Shown here: positions 12,071-22,480 of the stretch, piece after piece
Numbering within the stretch: the first letter of the stretch is position 1
Layout: the number at the start of each line of letters is the position of its first letter
Assembly: GCF_020283565.1 (NCBI RefSeq)
Contig: NC_060059.1
Location: forward strand, 2,177,501 to 2,241,500
Source: Trifolium pratense
Lineage: Eukaryota > Streptophyta > Magnoliopsida > Fabales > Fabaceae
Length of the DNA: 64,000 nt
Reading direction: 5' to 3'
Program-made: the position numbers and the translations under genes
Notes under the pieces: model-generated
What the model was told of the DNA's origin: nothing
What the model saw: only the letters and a program-made list of their open reading frames with translations
The model's database searches: none

Positions 12071-12432
12071 TAACTATGAGTTGTTGCTATTGCAATCGCA
12101 AGTGTTGCGACAGTTGTGCATATTGTGGTTGTTGGGTGTGAACTTAACCTTTTTTTTTTGACTAAATTGTACATGCATATTAGGTTTATTTTTTATTTTG
12201 ATTTCTTGCCGTTTTTTAAAGGAAAGTGTTAATGTGTGCTTTTAGAATACATGTTAAGAAATTTAATATAGAAAAATATTGTCTTAAAAGTCATACATTC
12301 AATTCTTTACCAATTTAAATATTGTTTTTTTAGGTATAAAATTTATATTTGTAAATAAATTGGTTAACATATGCGGTAAGACACAAATTAACACGATTCT
12401 TTGTAAAATCATGTAATATTAGGACTTGGATT

Positions 12433-12720
12433 TTGATTAGATGGATTATTCTAAGTTTAGATCTCGTCAATTTCAGCTTGATTTTGATTTCGCGTTATTG
12501 GATGTTTCGTCTCTATTTCATTTTTATACCGTTTGCATTTGACACTTTTGGCTTTCTAGCATCAGAGGTTGTAAACCTTTTAAATAGAGTTCAAAAGATC
12601 ATGCATAGTAATGTTGTGTCGCCTAGGTTGATGAATGTAATTTTTCAAAGATTGAGTTTTGTTATCCAAAAAGGTTTAGCGGTGCAGCTTGTTGCCCGTC
12701 TACCTTTTGTTCATATGTAA
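12433..12720 (+). pseudogene. Unidentified coding remnant
   Basis: An open 95-codon stretch whose second half (AFDTFGFLASEVVNLLNRVQ, then KIMHSNVV and an IQKGLAVQLVARLPF-like end) looks more protein-like and less AT-rich than the surroundings. I do not recognise the family; a decayed transposon-encoded protein is the likeliest source. No promoter, splice partner or second exon is apparent. Confidence 0.3.
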
Positions 12721-13773
12721 TTATTATAATTATAATATATTTGAATACCACAAGAATTTAATTTAAGTTTGAAAAACATCAAAAAAAATAAAATTTCATT
12801 CTTCTGTGTTTGAACTTCTGAGGGAGCTAGCTCTAGGGTGGATCGACATATTGAGTTAGAACAACCACATAAATGAGTTTGAATATCACTTTACTCAAAA
12901 TCTTAAGATCGTAGATATAAGGCAAAACTTAAGTACAGTTCTCTAGGTATTGATTGGACCATATTGCTGAATAAAATATCAACACATGTAACGTTTTCTC
13001 TCAACTAAAAGCTACTCTCGTCTCTCGATCAGTTGTTTTAATGAGAAATGAAACAAGTTTTTCACCAAACAAACCACATGAGAATATTGTTGTAGCCTCA
13101 GCAGATGGTTCACAATCATGAACAATATGACGGGTAAGAAGGGGCATTTTGATCAAGATGGATAACCACTATGTTATTTGAATAAATGAGATTTCTCATA
13201 TGATTGAGGATGGAATTTTTTACGGGCATTAAGACAATGACTAGAAATGTCACATTTGATGTCTATGGATGATTTACTTCTGTTGTAAGACAAAAAAATT
13301 TATCGCCTGCAATGCAATGAAAGTGATTCTAGCAAAATCGGTAATAAAATGTTCCTATTTATCTCATGATGAAAATGATGCTACCTAAGTCTAAATACTT
13401 ACTCCAGATTTTGACCCTTCATTTTGTTATTAGTTAATGGCTAAGATTAATTAGTATGTATCCTTAATGTGCCCGTCAAAAACAAAAAAGTATAGTTCCT
13501 AATGTGAGATTCTTGTGCGTGCTACTGATACGAAACCAATTATCTTATTCATGTGAAACAACAAATGCATCGATTTGGAAGATGGATGCAGAATTGCAGA
13601 TTCTCTAGAATTATCAAAAGCTAGTTTGCCATCAAAATTGATTTGGGATTTGTGAATTGTTAGATTACAAACACAAACTCCTCTGAATCTGGATGTTGAA
13701 AAAGTTTAATTTGGGGTTTTAGGTATTGAATAAAAAGTTTTTTTTTTATTAATGTATATAAAATGGTTATCTA
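12721..13773. other. AT-rich intergenic DNA, nothing recognised
   Basis: No gene, RNA gene or transposon end seen. A phrase near 13470 (CCCGTCAAAAACAAAAAAG between imperfect repeats of CCTAATGTG) resembles the micro-insertions listed elsewhere. Confidence 0.3.
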
Positions 13774-13903
13774 TCTATATATATAATTCCTAAATAGTTC
13801 TCCTAACCCTAATCCACTTAGACCAATCAAATTATTTCATTTAGCCACATCATCCATTTAAATCCAAATAAATCACTCTACAATGCCACATCATTTCTAC
13901 TTA

Positions 13904-13952
<49 letters not shown>

Positions 13953-14157
13953 TATTATTATTTTATTATTTCATCTCTATACTTTTCATATTCTACATTT
14001 ATAAACTTATGACTTTTTAATATACACTCAATCTATATATATAAATCCTAGATAGTTGTGGAATTGTCTATCTAAACCCTAATCCACAAACCAATGAAAA
14101 CTTTTCATTTAGCCATATCATCCACTTACATTCATTTAATGTGGGGTACTAATTGTA

Positions 14158-14202
<45 letters not shown>

Positions 14203-14977
14203 TTGGGTTATTATTCATTTACATTTGTTTGTTCATTTTATTATTTTTTGTATTTTATTGTTTTTTTTTTCAAAAAGGTTAATGTTTTTGCTAATAATCT
14301 TTTGTCCAATCTTTGTAAATATAAGGAGTTGGTCAATTGTCAGGACTACTTTCTAATGTTAGTAAAAAAAATAGATAAAATAAAGTTTACTAATGGTTGT
14401 TATGTCCTGTATGATTTTTATCATATTCGATATTTGAGTATGAGTTAAGTTGGTTTATTTTTGCTCCAATAAGTTTCAAATTAATATAAATGTCAAATTC
14501 GATAATACAGTAGTTTTTTTGTAAGAGATAATAAAGTAGTTTATCCAACTCAGAATCCTCCAATGAGATTTATAATATAAATAAAAACTCATGTTTCAAC
14601 ATCGATTGTTTTCCATGGTCAATTATATGTTGTCATTTCCATAGTTATTTTGAAGAATGAGTTAAAGATATTGCTAATCAATGTTAATGAAGAAGATACC
14701 AAAGTAACTTCAAATCTGATATATAAATAAGTTTTTTAAATGTATAAGCATCGATATATATATAATTCCTAGATAGTTGTGCAACCACTAATCTAACCAC
14801 AGTGTATGAGTATGACCATAAACCGTTTTCATAGTGACATGACAATTTATGGATTACCAACTTATTTTGGTAGATGCAATAGGATCCATTGTAATCTTTT
14901 CGAAATGTATAAACACATCTTTAATATCTATCTTATATTTACATCACTTTATTATATTTTTTTTTAAGGAACATCAC

Positions 14978-15016
<39 letters not shown>

Positions 15017-15143
15017 TTGTTTTTATTGATGTTATTATTATAATTTTCATAATACTTATTGTTTCAATTTATACGAATGATTTTTCAACATTATAATATA
15101 AAATACCGCATAACACCCGTGCATCGCACGGGTGTGGGACTAG
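13774..15143 (+). mobile_element. Non-autonomous Helitron, copy A
   Basis: Begins 5'-TCTATATATATAATTCC after an A and ends CTAG before a T, as Helitrons do (insertion between A and T). Four bases upstream of the CTAG is a perfect 10-bp stem: ACACCCGTGC (15113-15122), loop ATC, GCACGGGTGT (15126-15135). Two further 5'-end-like sequences lie inside, at 14032 and 14751 (each TC[TG]ATATATATA after an A), so the element looks compound. No Rep/helicase is encoded. (ATT)n tracts at 13903-13960, 14158-14202 and 14981-15016 occupy part of it. Confidence 0.85.
14941..14985. mobile_element. Micro-insertion (15 bp) with 15-bp duplication inside Helitron A
   Basis: ACATCACTTTATTAT at 14941-14955 and again at 14971-14985 brackets ATTTTTTTTTAAGGA. 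The second copy runs into an (ATT)n microsatellite, so part of the match could be repeat expansion. Confidence 0.5.
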
Positions 15144-15388
15144 TTTAATCAAAAGCTTTATTATTTGGGAATACCTATCTGTATTTATTCGATACGATAC
15201 ACATCTTTCTTTCTTTTTTTGAATACGATACAGATCTTATTTATTGGTGAAGCGAATAATTTTGTTATGTTCAAAAATTAATAAATATTATTTATAAACC
15301 ATCAAAATTATCCACTTCAACGGTATAACAATAAATATTCAAATAAGATGTGTATTAAAGAATTCATCATTTCATAATAATATATGTT

Positions 15389-15390
<2 letters not shown>

Positions 15391-15420
<30 letters not shown>
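15391..15420. repeat. (AAT)n microsatellite
   Basis: About ten AAT units between Helitron A and the TRIM element. Confidence 0.8.
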
Positions 15421-15468
15421 TGAATTTATAATTTGAAGAACATCCTCCTTACTTATGTTATATTTTGT

Positions 15469-16017
15469 TGTTGTGGCAAGTGTGAGTGGTTAAGTCACAT
15501 TGCTTAGAAAAGTGGAGGTTGAACACTTTATAAGTGAGAGAACCTATAAACCTAACTCCTTAAGATTTTGAGTTAAAGTGCACGTGATGTCCAACTCACT
15601 TGTGAAGTTGTTCTTGAGCGCAATGTAGATGATCCCCTGGCTGCCCCCTCGTGATGTACCCAACAGTATAAGAGTTGATGGTTCAACGAAGGGTTGAACT
15701 GACTCCTTGTATCGAAAGTCTTCCTGACAGGTGGTCAGGCGGCGATGTAGTGTAGCTGAAGAATGCTTCCGCTTGAGGGGGAGCATATCCTAGAGTGAAT
15801 TGACTCACACTTGAGGGGGAGATTGTTGTGGCAAGTGTGAGTGGTTAAGTCTCATATTGTTTAGAAAAGTGGAGGTTGAACACTTTATAAGTAAGAGGAC
15901 TCATAAACCTAACACCTTAAGGTTTTGGGTTAAAGTGTAGTGTCCAACTCACTTGTGAAGTTGTTCTCGAGCCCAATGCGGATGATCCCCGGGTTGCCCC
16001 CTCGTGATGACCCAACA
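15469..16017 (+). mobile_element. Intact TRIM (miniature LTR retrotransposon)
   Basis: Two direct terminal repeats, 15469-15665 and 15824-16017, both starting TGTTGTGGCAAG and ending CCAACA, so with short inverted TGTTG/CAACA ends. The 158-bp internal part begins GTATAAGAGTTGATGG, a mutated form of the tRNA-Met primer site. It ends with the polypurine tract GAGGGGGAGAT directly before the second repeat. Perfect 5-bp target duplications TTTGT (15464-15468 and 16018-16022) flank it. No protein is encoded, so it would rely on enzymes of another element. The two repeats differ at several sites, so it is not very young. Confidence 0.9.
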
Positions 16018-16018
16018 T

Positions 16019-16141
16019 TTGTCAAGTAGTCTAGTGACCATAAATTCCACCTTAAAGTTGAATAAGTGGAGTGTTCGGTGTTTAAACCTCAGCTCATGCA
16101 CATAAAGTGTGATATCCCTACCAACTAAGCTAAGCTCACGG
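16019..16141 (-). mobile_element. tRNA-derived SINE, family 1
   Basis: On the minus strand: A-box-like TTAGCTTAGTTGGTAGG, a decayed B-box (GAGGTTTAAACACC), the family core CTCCACTTATTCAACTTTAA, and a 3' end CTAGACTACTTGACAAAA. The TRIM element inserted into its A-tail, so the tail continues on the other side (before 15469). Confidence 0.7.
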
Positions 16142-16734
16142 GACTCCTTACTATGTTTTAATAGTGCTTCACCTTATAAAATTGAAATATGATGTTATAT
16201 ATAGTCAAATTCTTTAAAATATCATGTTAAATATCAAAAAAAAATTAATCTCATTAGTTTTTAATTAGTTCATTAGTATATTTAATAATAAATGTAATTA
16301 TTTATTTAAATATATTAATGTGAAATAGACTTTTAAACAAACTAATAGGTCATGTCAGACTTTCAAAAGACCAAACTCGGGTCTAAAAAATAAGTCTATG
16401 ACAGTCCACAGACCAGACTCAAACCTTCAATTTTTTGATAGGTCAGACTCAAGTTTAGCAAATTGTAGCTCGAACTAGCTTATTCCCAAGGGCGGTTATA
16501 AATGGAAGGAAACACGTGCGCTCTTATATAGGAAAAAAATAACTGTTACATTTTTTTATGTACATGGCAGTTTTTTTTTTTGTCAACAAGAGAAATGGCA
16601 CTTGGCAGTGTTCTTGTTTGAGATGTTAACGGAAGCCAACCAGTCGGTCAATGCGTTAGAGTCTACGCAAGAAAGAGATCGAAGGTGGTTTTCTTAGGAT
16701 AAAAACTGATGTTTATATATAAAAATTTGAAGTC

Positions 16735-17170
16735 AAATTTGTTAAAGTTCAGAGATAAACACAAAGTGACGGCTAGGGTTTCAATAATATTATAATAGCA
16801 TTACTTAACAAAATAAGGATTACAAAATAATTTATAATAATTTCTAATGGACTACTAAACTACTAACATATAAAGCCCAATACTTAAAGCCCTAATAATA
16901 TTATTATCTAACACTTCCCCTCAAACTCACGATGCATTATCAGATAATCATCGAGAGTTTGTCAAACAAAAAACGAAAATCAAACTACTCTAACTAAATA
17001 TTTTATTTCTAATACTACCCCTCAAGCTAAAGCGTACTAATCTTACCTATTTTCTCATTCATAAATATTGTTCTTTTCTATCAAATTATCAAGACTATGT
17101 AGTTGTCTTTACTAGGGGACAAGCAAACTGAAGCGCTCATGCTCTTGCATAAGCAGATCTCATACTTCTG
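16735..17170 (-). mobile_element. Decayed Ty1/copia LTR and polypurine tract
   Basis: On the minus strand a polypurine-like TTGAGGGGAAG is followed by TGTTAGATAATAATATTATT, a usual copia LTR start, then an AT-rich LTR body. The 17000-17170 part (CCCCTCAAGCTAAAGC) looks like internal sequence next to the LTR. No coding region survives. Confidence 0.5.
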
Positions 17171-19434
17171 GTAATATTTTTTTTATTTAATTTCTACTTG
17201 TATTATTCTTATTATTATTATAAATGAAATATATTAAGTTCTTTAAAAAAAATGAAGGCATTCCTCGTCATGATGTATGCACCTCACATCATCATAATCT
17301 ATGCACCTCAGTGAGAAAATTATTAATTCTTAATTATTTAGTATTATTATTTTTTATTTTACTAAATAATTTTTAGGGTAAATTATACTTTTTAGCCTCT
17401 TAAGTTTCAGAAAAATGCAATTTAACCTTATTTTTATATCATTATTCACAAACAAGCACGCACATGATAAATGGCAGTACAATACACTCTATCAGTATAA
17501 GGTTGAAATTCATTTTTTCCATTTGATCCGAATCGAAATTTAACAGACCAAGCAAAATGACATTAGCAAGGATCATATGATTGTATTTTGTCTAACATTG
17601 TTACCGTTATTTTAAGTCTCATAGCTGTATATGCATGTACTGTATCATCATATTCTAAGATAGTATTTGCAAAGTTTTATGATGAATTTGGTTTTATATT
17701 TTTTAACTACTAGTTGACCATTCAATATGGATCCAATAAATTACTTTCTTAGTCCATAAACTCAGCCGCCGCAGCCATCATATCATATTACCCTAATTTT
17801 TATTTGCTTCATTTTCTTGTATGTTGATCAATTAGAGGGTGATTTAAGGACAATTTTGATCTGAAATCACTCTTTTTGATTTTTTTATTTTATAATTAGT
17901 TTAAGTAAGTGATTTTCACATAGTTTTAGGTTTTATTTGAATTTTTTTCTTTGTGATTTTTTTGTATGGTGTTGTTTTAATCTCGTCTTTGTACGGAGAT
18001 GTTTGTTTTGATTTCTCGTCTTGGTATGGTGTTTGTCCGATCTTAGAACGGAGTTTATTTTGTTCAGATTTGCAGATTTGTTTTGATCCGTATTCAATGC
18101 AGATTCAACGACTATAGCATCGTCAACGTTGCAGATCCGGATGCACGACTATTCCAGATATTTGAATTCTGTCATATCATTATAGGCTACATTAAGCCGT
18201 TTTATGCTATTAACTCGAATGCTGTGAATTTGTTCGCAGATTCATCCTTTTTAGTTTTTAGTGAATTTGAATTTGTAATGGTTTTGATCGATGTACTATA
18301 CCAATTTGAATAAATAAATATTGTTATGTTTTAGTAAAAAAAAAAATATGGATCCAATATGTGACTACGTGTGTATGCTGATATGGCATTGATACTTTAA
18401 TTTCAAATTAAAGTCGCGTAGTAGTCTCATTCATAATTTTTAATCGGATATTCTCTACGCACAACCTTTTGAACCGAGTAGAACTATATTGAGTTCATAA
18501 AATTATCTTTTAACAAAGTTTTTATCACTATTAATTATACATATAATTTTTTTCGAAAAACTTGTGTAGACACGCAAAGTGAGTTCTACTCATGCAACCA
18601 AATTATTTTCACACAAAGGCAAATAATTAAACCTCTAATTACTTATTTCAGGAGTCTAAGACCCTTATCAATGGACCAATTCATCGTTAATATCTTTCAA
18701 TAAATTTAACAAAATTCTCATAGCTGAATTTGAACACATAATCTCTAATTAAGCATAATCCTCTTGATATCTCATACAATTGTTTTGGGTCCCATTCATG
18801 ATTCTTTAATACTAAGAGAGATTTCAATGCCGGTGAGATGATGCCATTGACCTCATAAATCCAAGTTGAGAAATTAAATCCAAAAACCAAATCCAACTGT
18901 TCCTAAACAAACAAATATAAACATAATGCCTTATCTTTCTATTTTTGTTCTTAACTTTAAATTTTTTGGGTGAGGTAGTTATGACTAGAAATTTCACCTT
19001 TAAAAATGATAAGTGAAATATTCAAAGTTTGAATCTCAACCTTTACCTATAAAATGCCCAAAGGAACGATGTTATCTTTAATTGACTATATTTTCTAATT
19101 TATATCTTATCAGATCCTTGTTTTGATACCTTGTAAATGAAAAGTTATACCATCTAGATTGATGGAGAAAACATATAGAATAATAATACTACTGAATGTG
19201 AAAGGTTTTGGCCACATCATTCATCCCCACACCACATATAACAAGTCAACATTAGCAACAAATAAGGGTGCCATGCAACCATTTATTTTCTAAGATCTCT
19301 ATATATTCAATTGATCGAACAACTTGCTCCATCTCATTTATTTATACACTACACCCACTACTTTACTTCTATAAGTGTCAATAAGTGCTAGCTAGCTATA
19401 AGCTATATTGCAAATTTTCTTGCATTCCAAGAAA
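17171..19434. other. Intergenic DNA: right arm upstream of copy 3
   Basis: From about 17250 this is the inverted counterpart of 10250 leftward. A part without counterpart in the left arm (about 17660-18340) includes a less AT-rich stretch with a 76-codon plus frame at 18083-18313, not recognised and possibly a captured transcript fragment. 19140-19400 mirrors the promoter of copy 2. Confidence 0.5.
19299..19308 (+). promoter_or_regulatory. Possible TATA box of transporter copy 3
   Basis: CTATATATTC, 127 bp upstream of the ATG, conserved with the copy 2 promoter in the other arm. A second AT-rich candidate (ATTTATTTATACAC) lies about 40 bp downstream. Position-based call. Confidence 0.35.
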
Positions 19435-21243
19435 ATGGCAATAGGTAGTTCAATTGGTGTTCATGGTTGGGGAGACATGAAGAGTCTCACCGGCCAGTTC
19501 GTCACTGGACGGTGGTTCGTCATATTTGCTTCCTTTCTAATCATGGCAGCCGCCGGAGCCACCTACATGTTCGGCTTATACTCCCCCGTAATAAAAAAAG
19601 AACTTGGTTATGACCAAAGCACACTAAACCTCCTTAGTTTTTTCAAAGATTGCGGTACCAACGTTGGCGTCCTTTCAGGACTAATCAATGAACTCTATCC
19701 ACCTTGGATAGTTTTAGCAATAGGTGCTATTCTCAATTTTTTTGGTTACTTCATGATTTGGTTATCAGTTACCAAAAAAATAGCAACACCAAAAGTTTGG
19801 CAAATGTGTCTTTACATTTTCATAGGTGCTAATTCTCAATCTTTTGCAAACACTGGTTCACTTGTTACTTGTGTTAAGAATTTCCCCGAATCTCGTGGCG
19901 CGGTTTTGGGAGTTCTTAAAGGCTATGTTGGTCTTAGTGGTGCAATTATCACACAACTTTACTCTGCTATTTATTATGATGATTTAAAGGCTTTGATTTT
20001 GTTTATAGGTTGGTTTCCTGCTGCTATTTCTTTTGCTTTTCTTCGAACAATTCGTTATATGAAACCTGTTCGACAAGTTAACGAGCTTAAGGTTTTTTAT
20101 AATTTCTTGTATATTTCACTTGGTCTTGCTGGTTTTTTGTTGGTTATGATCATAATTCAAAAGAAGGTTAGTTTCTCACAGAGTGAATTTGGTGTAAGTG
20201 CTGCTGTGGTAATTTTCTGCCTTTTTCTTCCACTTGTTGTTGTTTTTATTGAAGAAAACAAGATTTGGAAGAGTAAAAAATTTGCTTTGGTTGATCCTTC
20301 ACCAGTGAAAATAGTAACACAAAGTGAAACTGTTACTGAAACTGAAAAAGAAAAAGAAAAAGTCAACTCTGTTGTTACAGTTCCAGCACCAAAAAAAGAT
20401 ACAAAATGGTATGAAGATGTGTTTAATCCACCAGCAAGAGGTGAGAATTATACAATACTTCAAGCACTTTTCAGCATAGACATGTTGATACTATTTGTAG
20501 CAAGTATTTGTGGTATTGGTGGAACATTGACAGCAATTGATAATCTTGGTCAGATAGGAACATCACTTAGATATCCAAAGAAAAGTATAAGCACTTTTGT
20601 GTCATTAGTAAGTATTTGGAATTATTTAGGACGTGTTTTCTCAGGATTTGTTTCAGAACATTTTCTAACAAAGTATAGATTTCCCCGTCCTCTTATGCTT
20701 ACTTTAACAATGTTTGTCTCTTGTATTGGACATCTTTTGATAGCATTTGATGTTAAAAATGGTCTCTACATAGCTTCTGTGATTATTGGTTTTTGTTTTG
20801 GTGCTCAATGGCCATTACTTTTTGCCATAATTTCAGAACTTTTTGGACTTAAATATTATGCAACTTTGTATAATTTTGGAAGTGTTGCAAGTCCACTTGG
20901 GTTATATGTCCTTAATGTTAGGATCACTGGTCATATATATGACAAAGAAGGTACAAAACAATTAGAAGCACTTGGACTAAAGAGAAAAGAAGGACAACAA
21001 TTGAATTGTGTTGGTGTTGATTGTTTCAAGTTATCTTTCATTATCATTGCAGCTGCTACTTTTTTTGGTGCTGCTATTTCACTTATTTTGGTGGCTAGGA
21101 CAAGAAAGTTTTACAAAGGTGACATATACAAGAGATTCAGAGAAGAAGCTATGGTGACAGAAGCTGAAATGTTGGAGAAAAAGAACATGGAAAAGACAGA
21201 AGAAGATGCCAAAGTTGGTCAGCAACATGTGGTAACATCTTAG
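19435..21243 (+). CDS. Nodulin-like MFS transporter (NFD4 family), copy 3
   Basis: Intronless gene for a 602-residue protein. The start is ATG 19435-19437 (AAAATGGC); the frame upstream is open but without ATG. Same architecture as copies 1 and 2: Nodulin-like N-terminal half, a charged central loop around residues 285-345 (with one extra EK repeat in TEKEKEKV), and an MFS C-terminal half with [16 protein letters not shown]. Differences from copy 2 include FGLYSPVIKKELGYDQ in place of [16 protein letters not shown] at the first external loop. Members are plasma- or endomembrane proteins; the substrate is not inferable. It lies on the opposite strand to copies 1 and 2 because of the inverted duplication. 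Confidence 0.92.
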   Translation: MAIGSSIGVHGWGDMKSLTGQFVTGRWFVIFASFLIMAAAGATYMFGLYSPVIKKELGYDQSTLNLLSFFKDCGTNVGVLSGLINELYPPWIVLAIGAILNFFGYFMIWLSVTKKIATPKVWQMCLYIFIGANSQSFANTGSLVTCVKNFPESRGAVLGVLKGYVGLSGAIITQLYSAIYYDDLKALILFIGWFPAAISFAFLRTIRYMKPVRQVNELKVFYNFLYISLGLAGFLLVMIIIQKKVSFSQSEFGVSAAVVIFCLFLPLVVVFIEENKIWKSKKFALVDPSPVKIVTQSETVTETEKEKEKVNSVVTVPAPKKDTKWYEDVFNPPARGENYTILQALFSIDMLILFVASICGIGGTLTAIDNLGQIGTSLRYPKKSISTFVSLVSIWNYLGRVFSGFVSEHFLTKYRFPRPLMLTLTMFVSCIGHLLIAFDVKNGLYIASVIIGFCFGAQWPLLFAIISELFGLKYYATLYNFGSVASPLGLYVLNVRITGHIYDKEGTKQLEALGLKRKEGQQLNCVGVDCFKLSFIIIAAATFFGAAISLILVARTRKFYKGDIYKRFREEAMVTEAEMLEKKNMEKTEEDAKVGQQHVVTS

Positions 21244-22353
21244 AATCAGGATATATATGGATAAAGAAGATCCACACATTCAAAGTAAAGATACTTGATT
21301 GCATTGTTATACTATAGTTTAATACCTACATGCACGTTGTAAGTCAATGCCAAGGTTAATGATTTGCTTTAATTTATCATATTCATTTTCATTTAGCTTT
21401 TAAATATAAGCTTTGGTCAATTGTAGCAATGTTCACTATTGAATGTAGCAATATTTTTTAAGATGGTTTTCCTCGATGTGTCAAGTGCGAATAAAAGTTT
21501 CTCATTAGATGAAAATATGTTAATTATTTTATAAATGAGTTGACTTATTTACTTAATGTCTTAAAATTTTAGTGAAAACATGATTGTTGTTGTGAGATAA
21601 ATGTGATGATGTCCAATGTGATATCTAGGACTTTTTGGCCGGATCATGCCCAATGTAATATCTATCGGTTCAATGCCACATCTATTGACTTATATATATA
21701 AACTCACAATGTATGAATTACTCTAACCCTCTACCTCCACATCAAGCATATATTGATTTTGGCATCGGAGTGTTTTTTACATGTACCCCACCTTTTTGTA
21801 GGTCATCACCAATGCTCGAATTTTCCAACCTCCAACTTAAAACATCCTTCCCCTAATACATTAATTGTTGTGAGTTCTTTCTACCCTCTCTTTTATCCTC
21901 TTTGGAACAAGACCCTTTGTCATGACACAACATGTTTAGTTATTGAGATTGAAACGATCAACAACTCTGTTCTTTTTTAATAGGCAACATGGTTATATGA
22001 AAATAAAAAAGTTGGCAAGTTGCAGTGTGAGGACATTCCAATTAAGCATGATTCTCAAATAGCACAATCCCTCTGACCAACGAAGAGAGAGCAACAAACA
22101 ACAGCTAAACTAATTTCCATTGGTGGTGAAAAATTAAGCAACAAGAAAGGCTTGAGACTACACACATACCTTAAGTCAACCTTTTTTATGAGGGGCTAAA
22201 CCAGAGAATCTTCATATTACAGGGTAATCCAAAAAAAAAAATTGCAAGGGATAAACCAAAACTTGCTAACTTTGTTGTGGGTAAAAACCTATTTACCCTT
22301 TATAAAATTAGAGTGGTTTACGATAATATTAAAATATACACTGAATTGTTTTC
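21244..22353. other. 3' flank of copy 3, remainder of the right arm
   Basis: AT-rich, inverted match to 5815-7050 without the SINE-like insertion found there. No gene. Confidence 0.5.
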
Positions 22354-22480
22354 ATGAGCTTAACTCAATTAGTATGAATATCGCACTATATATGCATCAG
22401 TCGGGGTTCGAACCCCAGACACTCCACTTATTCATTTTAAGATAGATTTTCTAGCCAATAGACTACTTGACAAAAAAAAA
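22354..22480 (+). mobile_element. tRNA-derived SINE, family 1
   Basis: A-box region GAGCTTAACTCAATTAGTA, B-box GGGGTTCGAACCCC, core CTCCACTTATTCATTTTAAG, 3' end GACTACTTGACAAAAAAAAA. It lies just beyond the right inverted arm. Confidence 0.8.

Larger units (their letters stand above)
17250..22170. repeat. Right arm of inverted segmental duplication (with transporter copy 3)
   Basis: Reverse complement of 5815-10250. Traceable marks include CATGATGTATGCACCTCACA at 17270, the GCCGGTGAGATGATGCCATT segment at 18830, the promoter, the gene, and the TGCCAAGGTTAATGATTTGC-like region at 21350. Confidence 0.85.

Noticed and set aside
15544..15786. 80-codon minus-strand frame
   Set aside because: It lies wholly within the TRIM element and crosses its LTR border.
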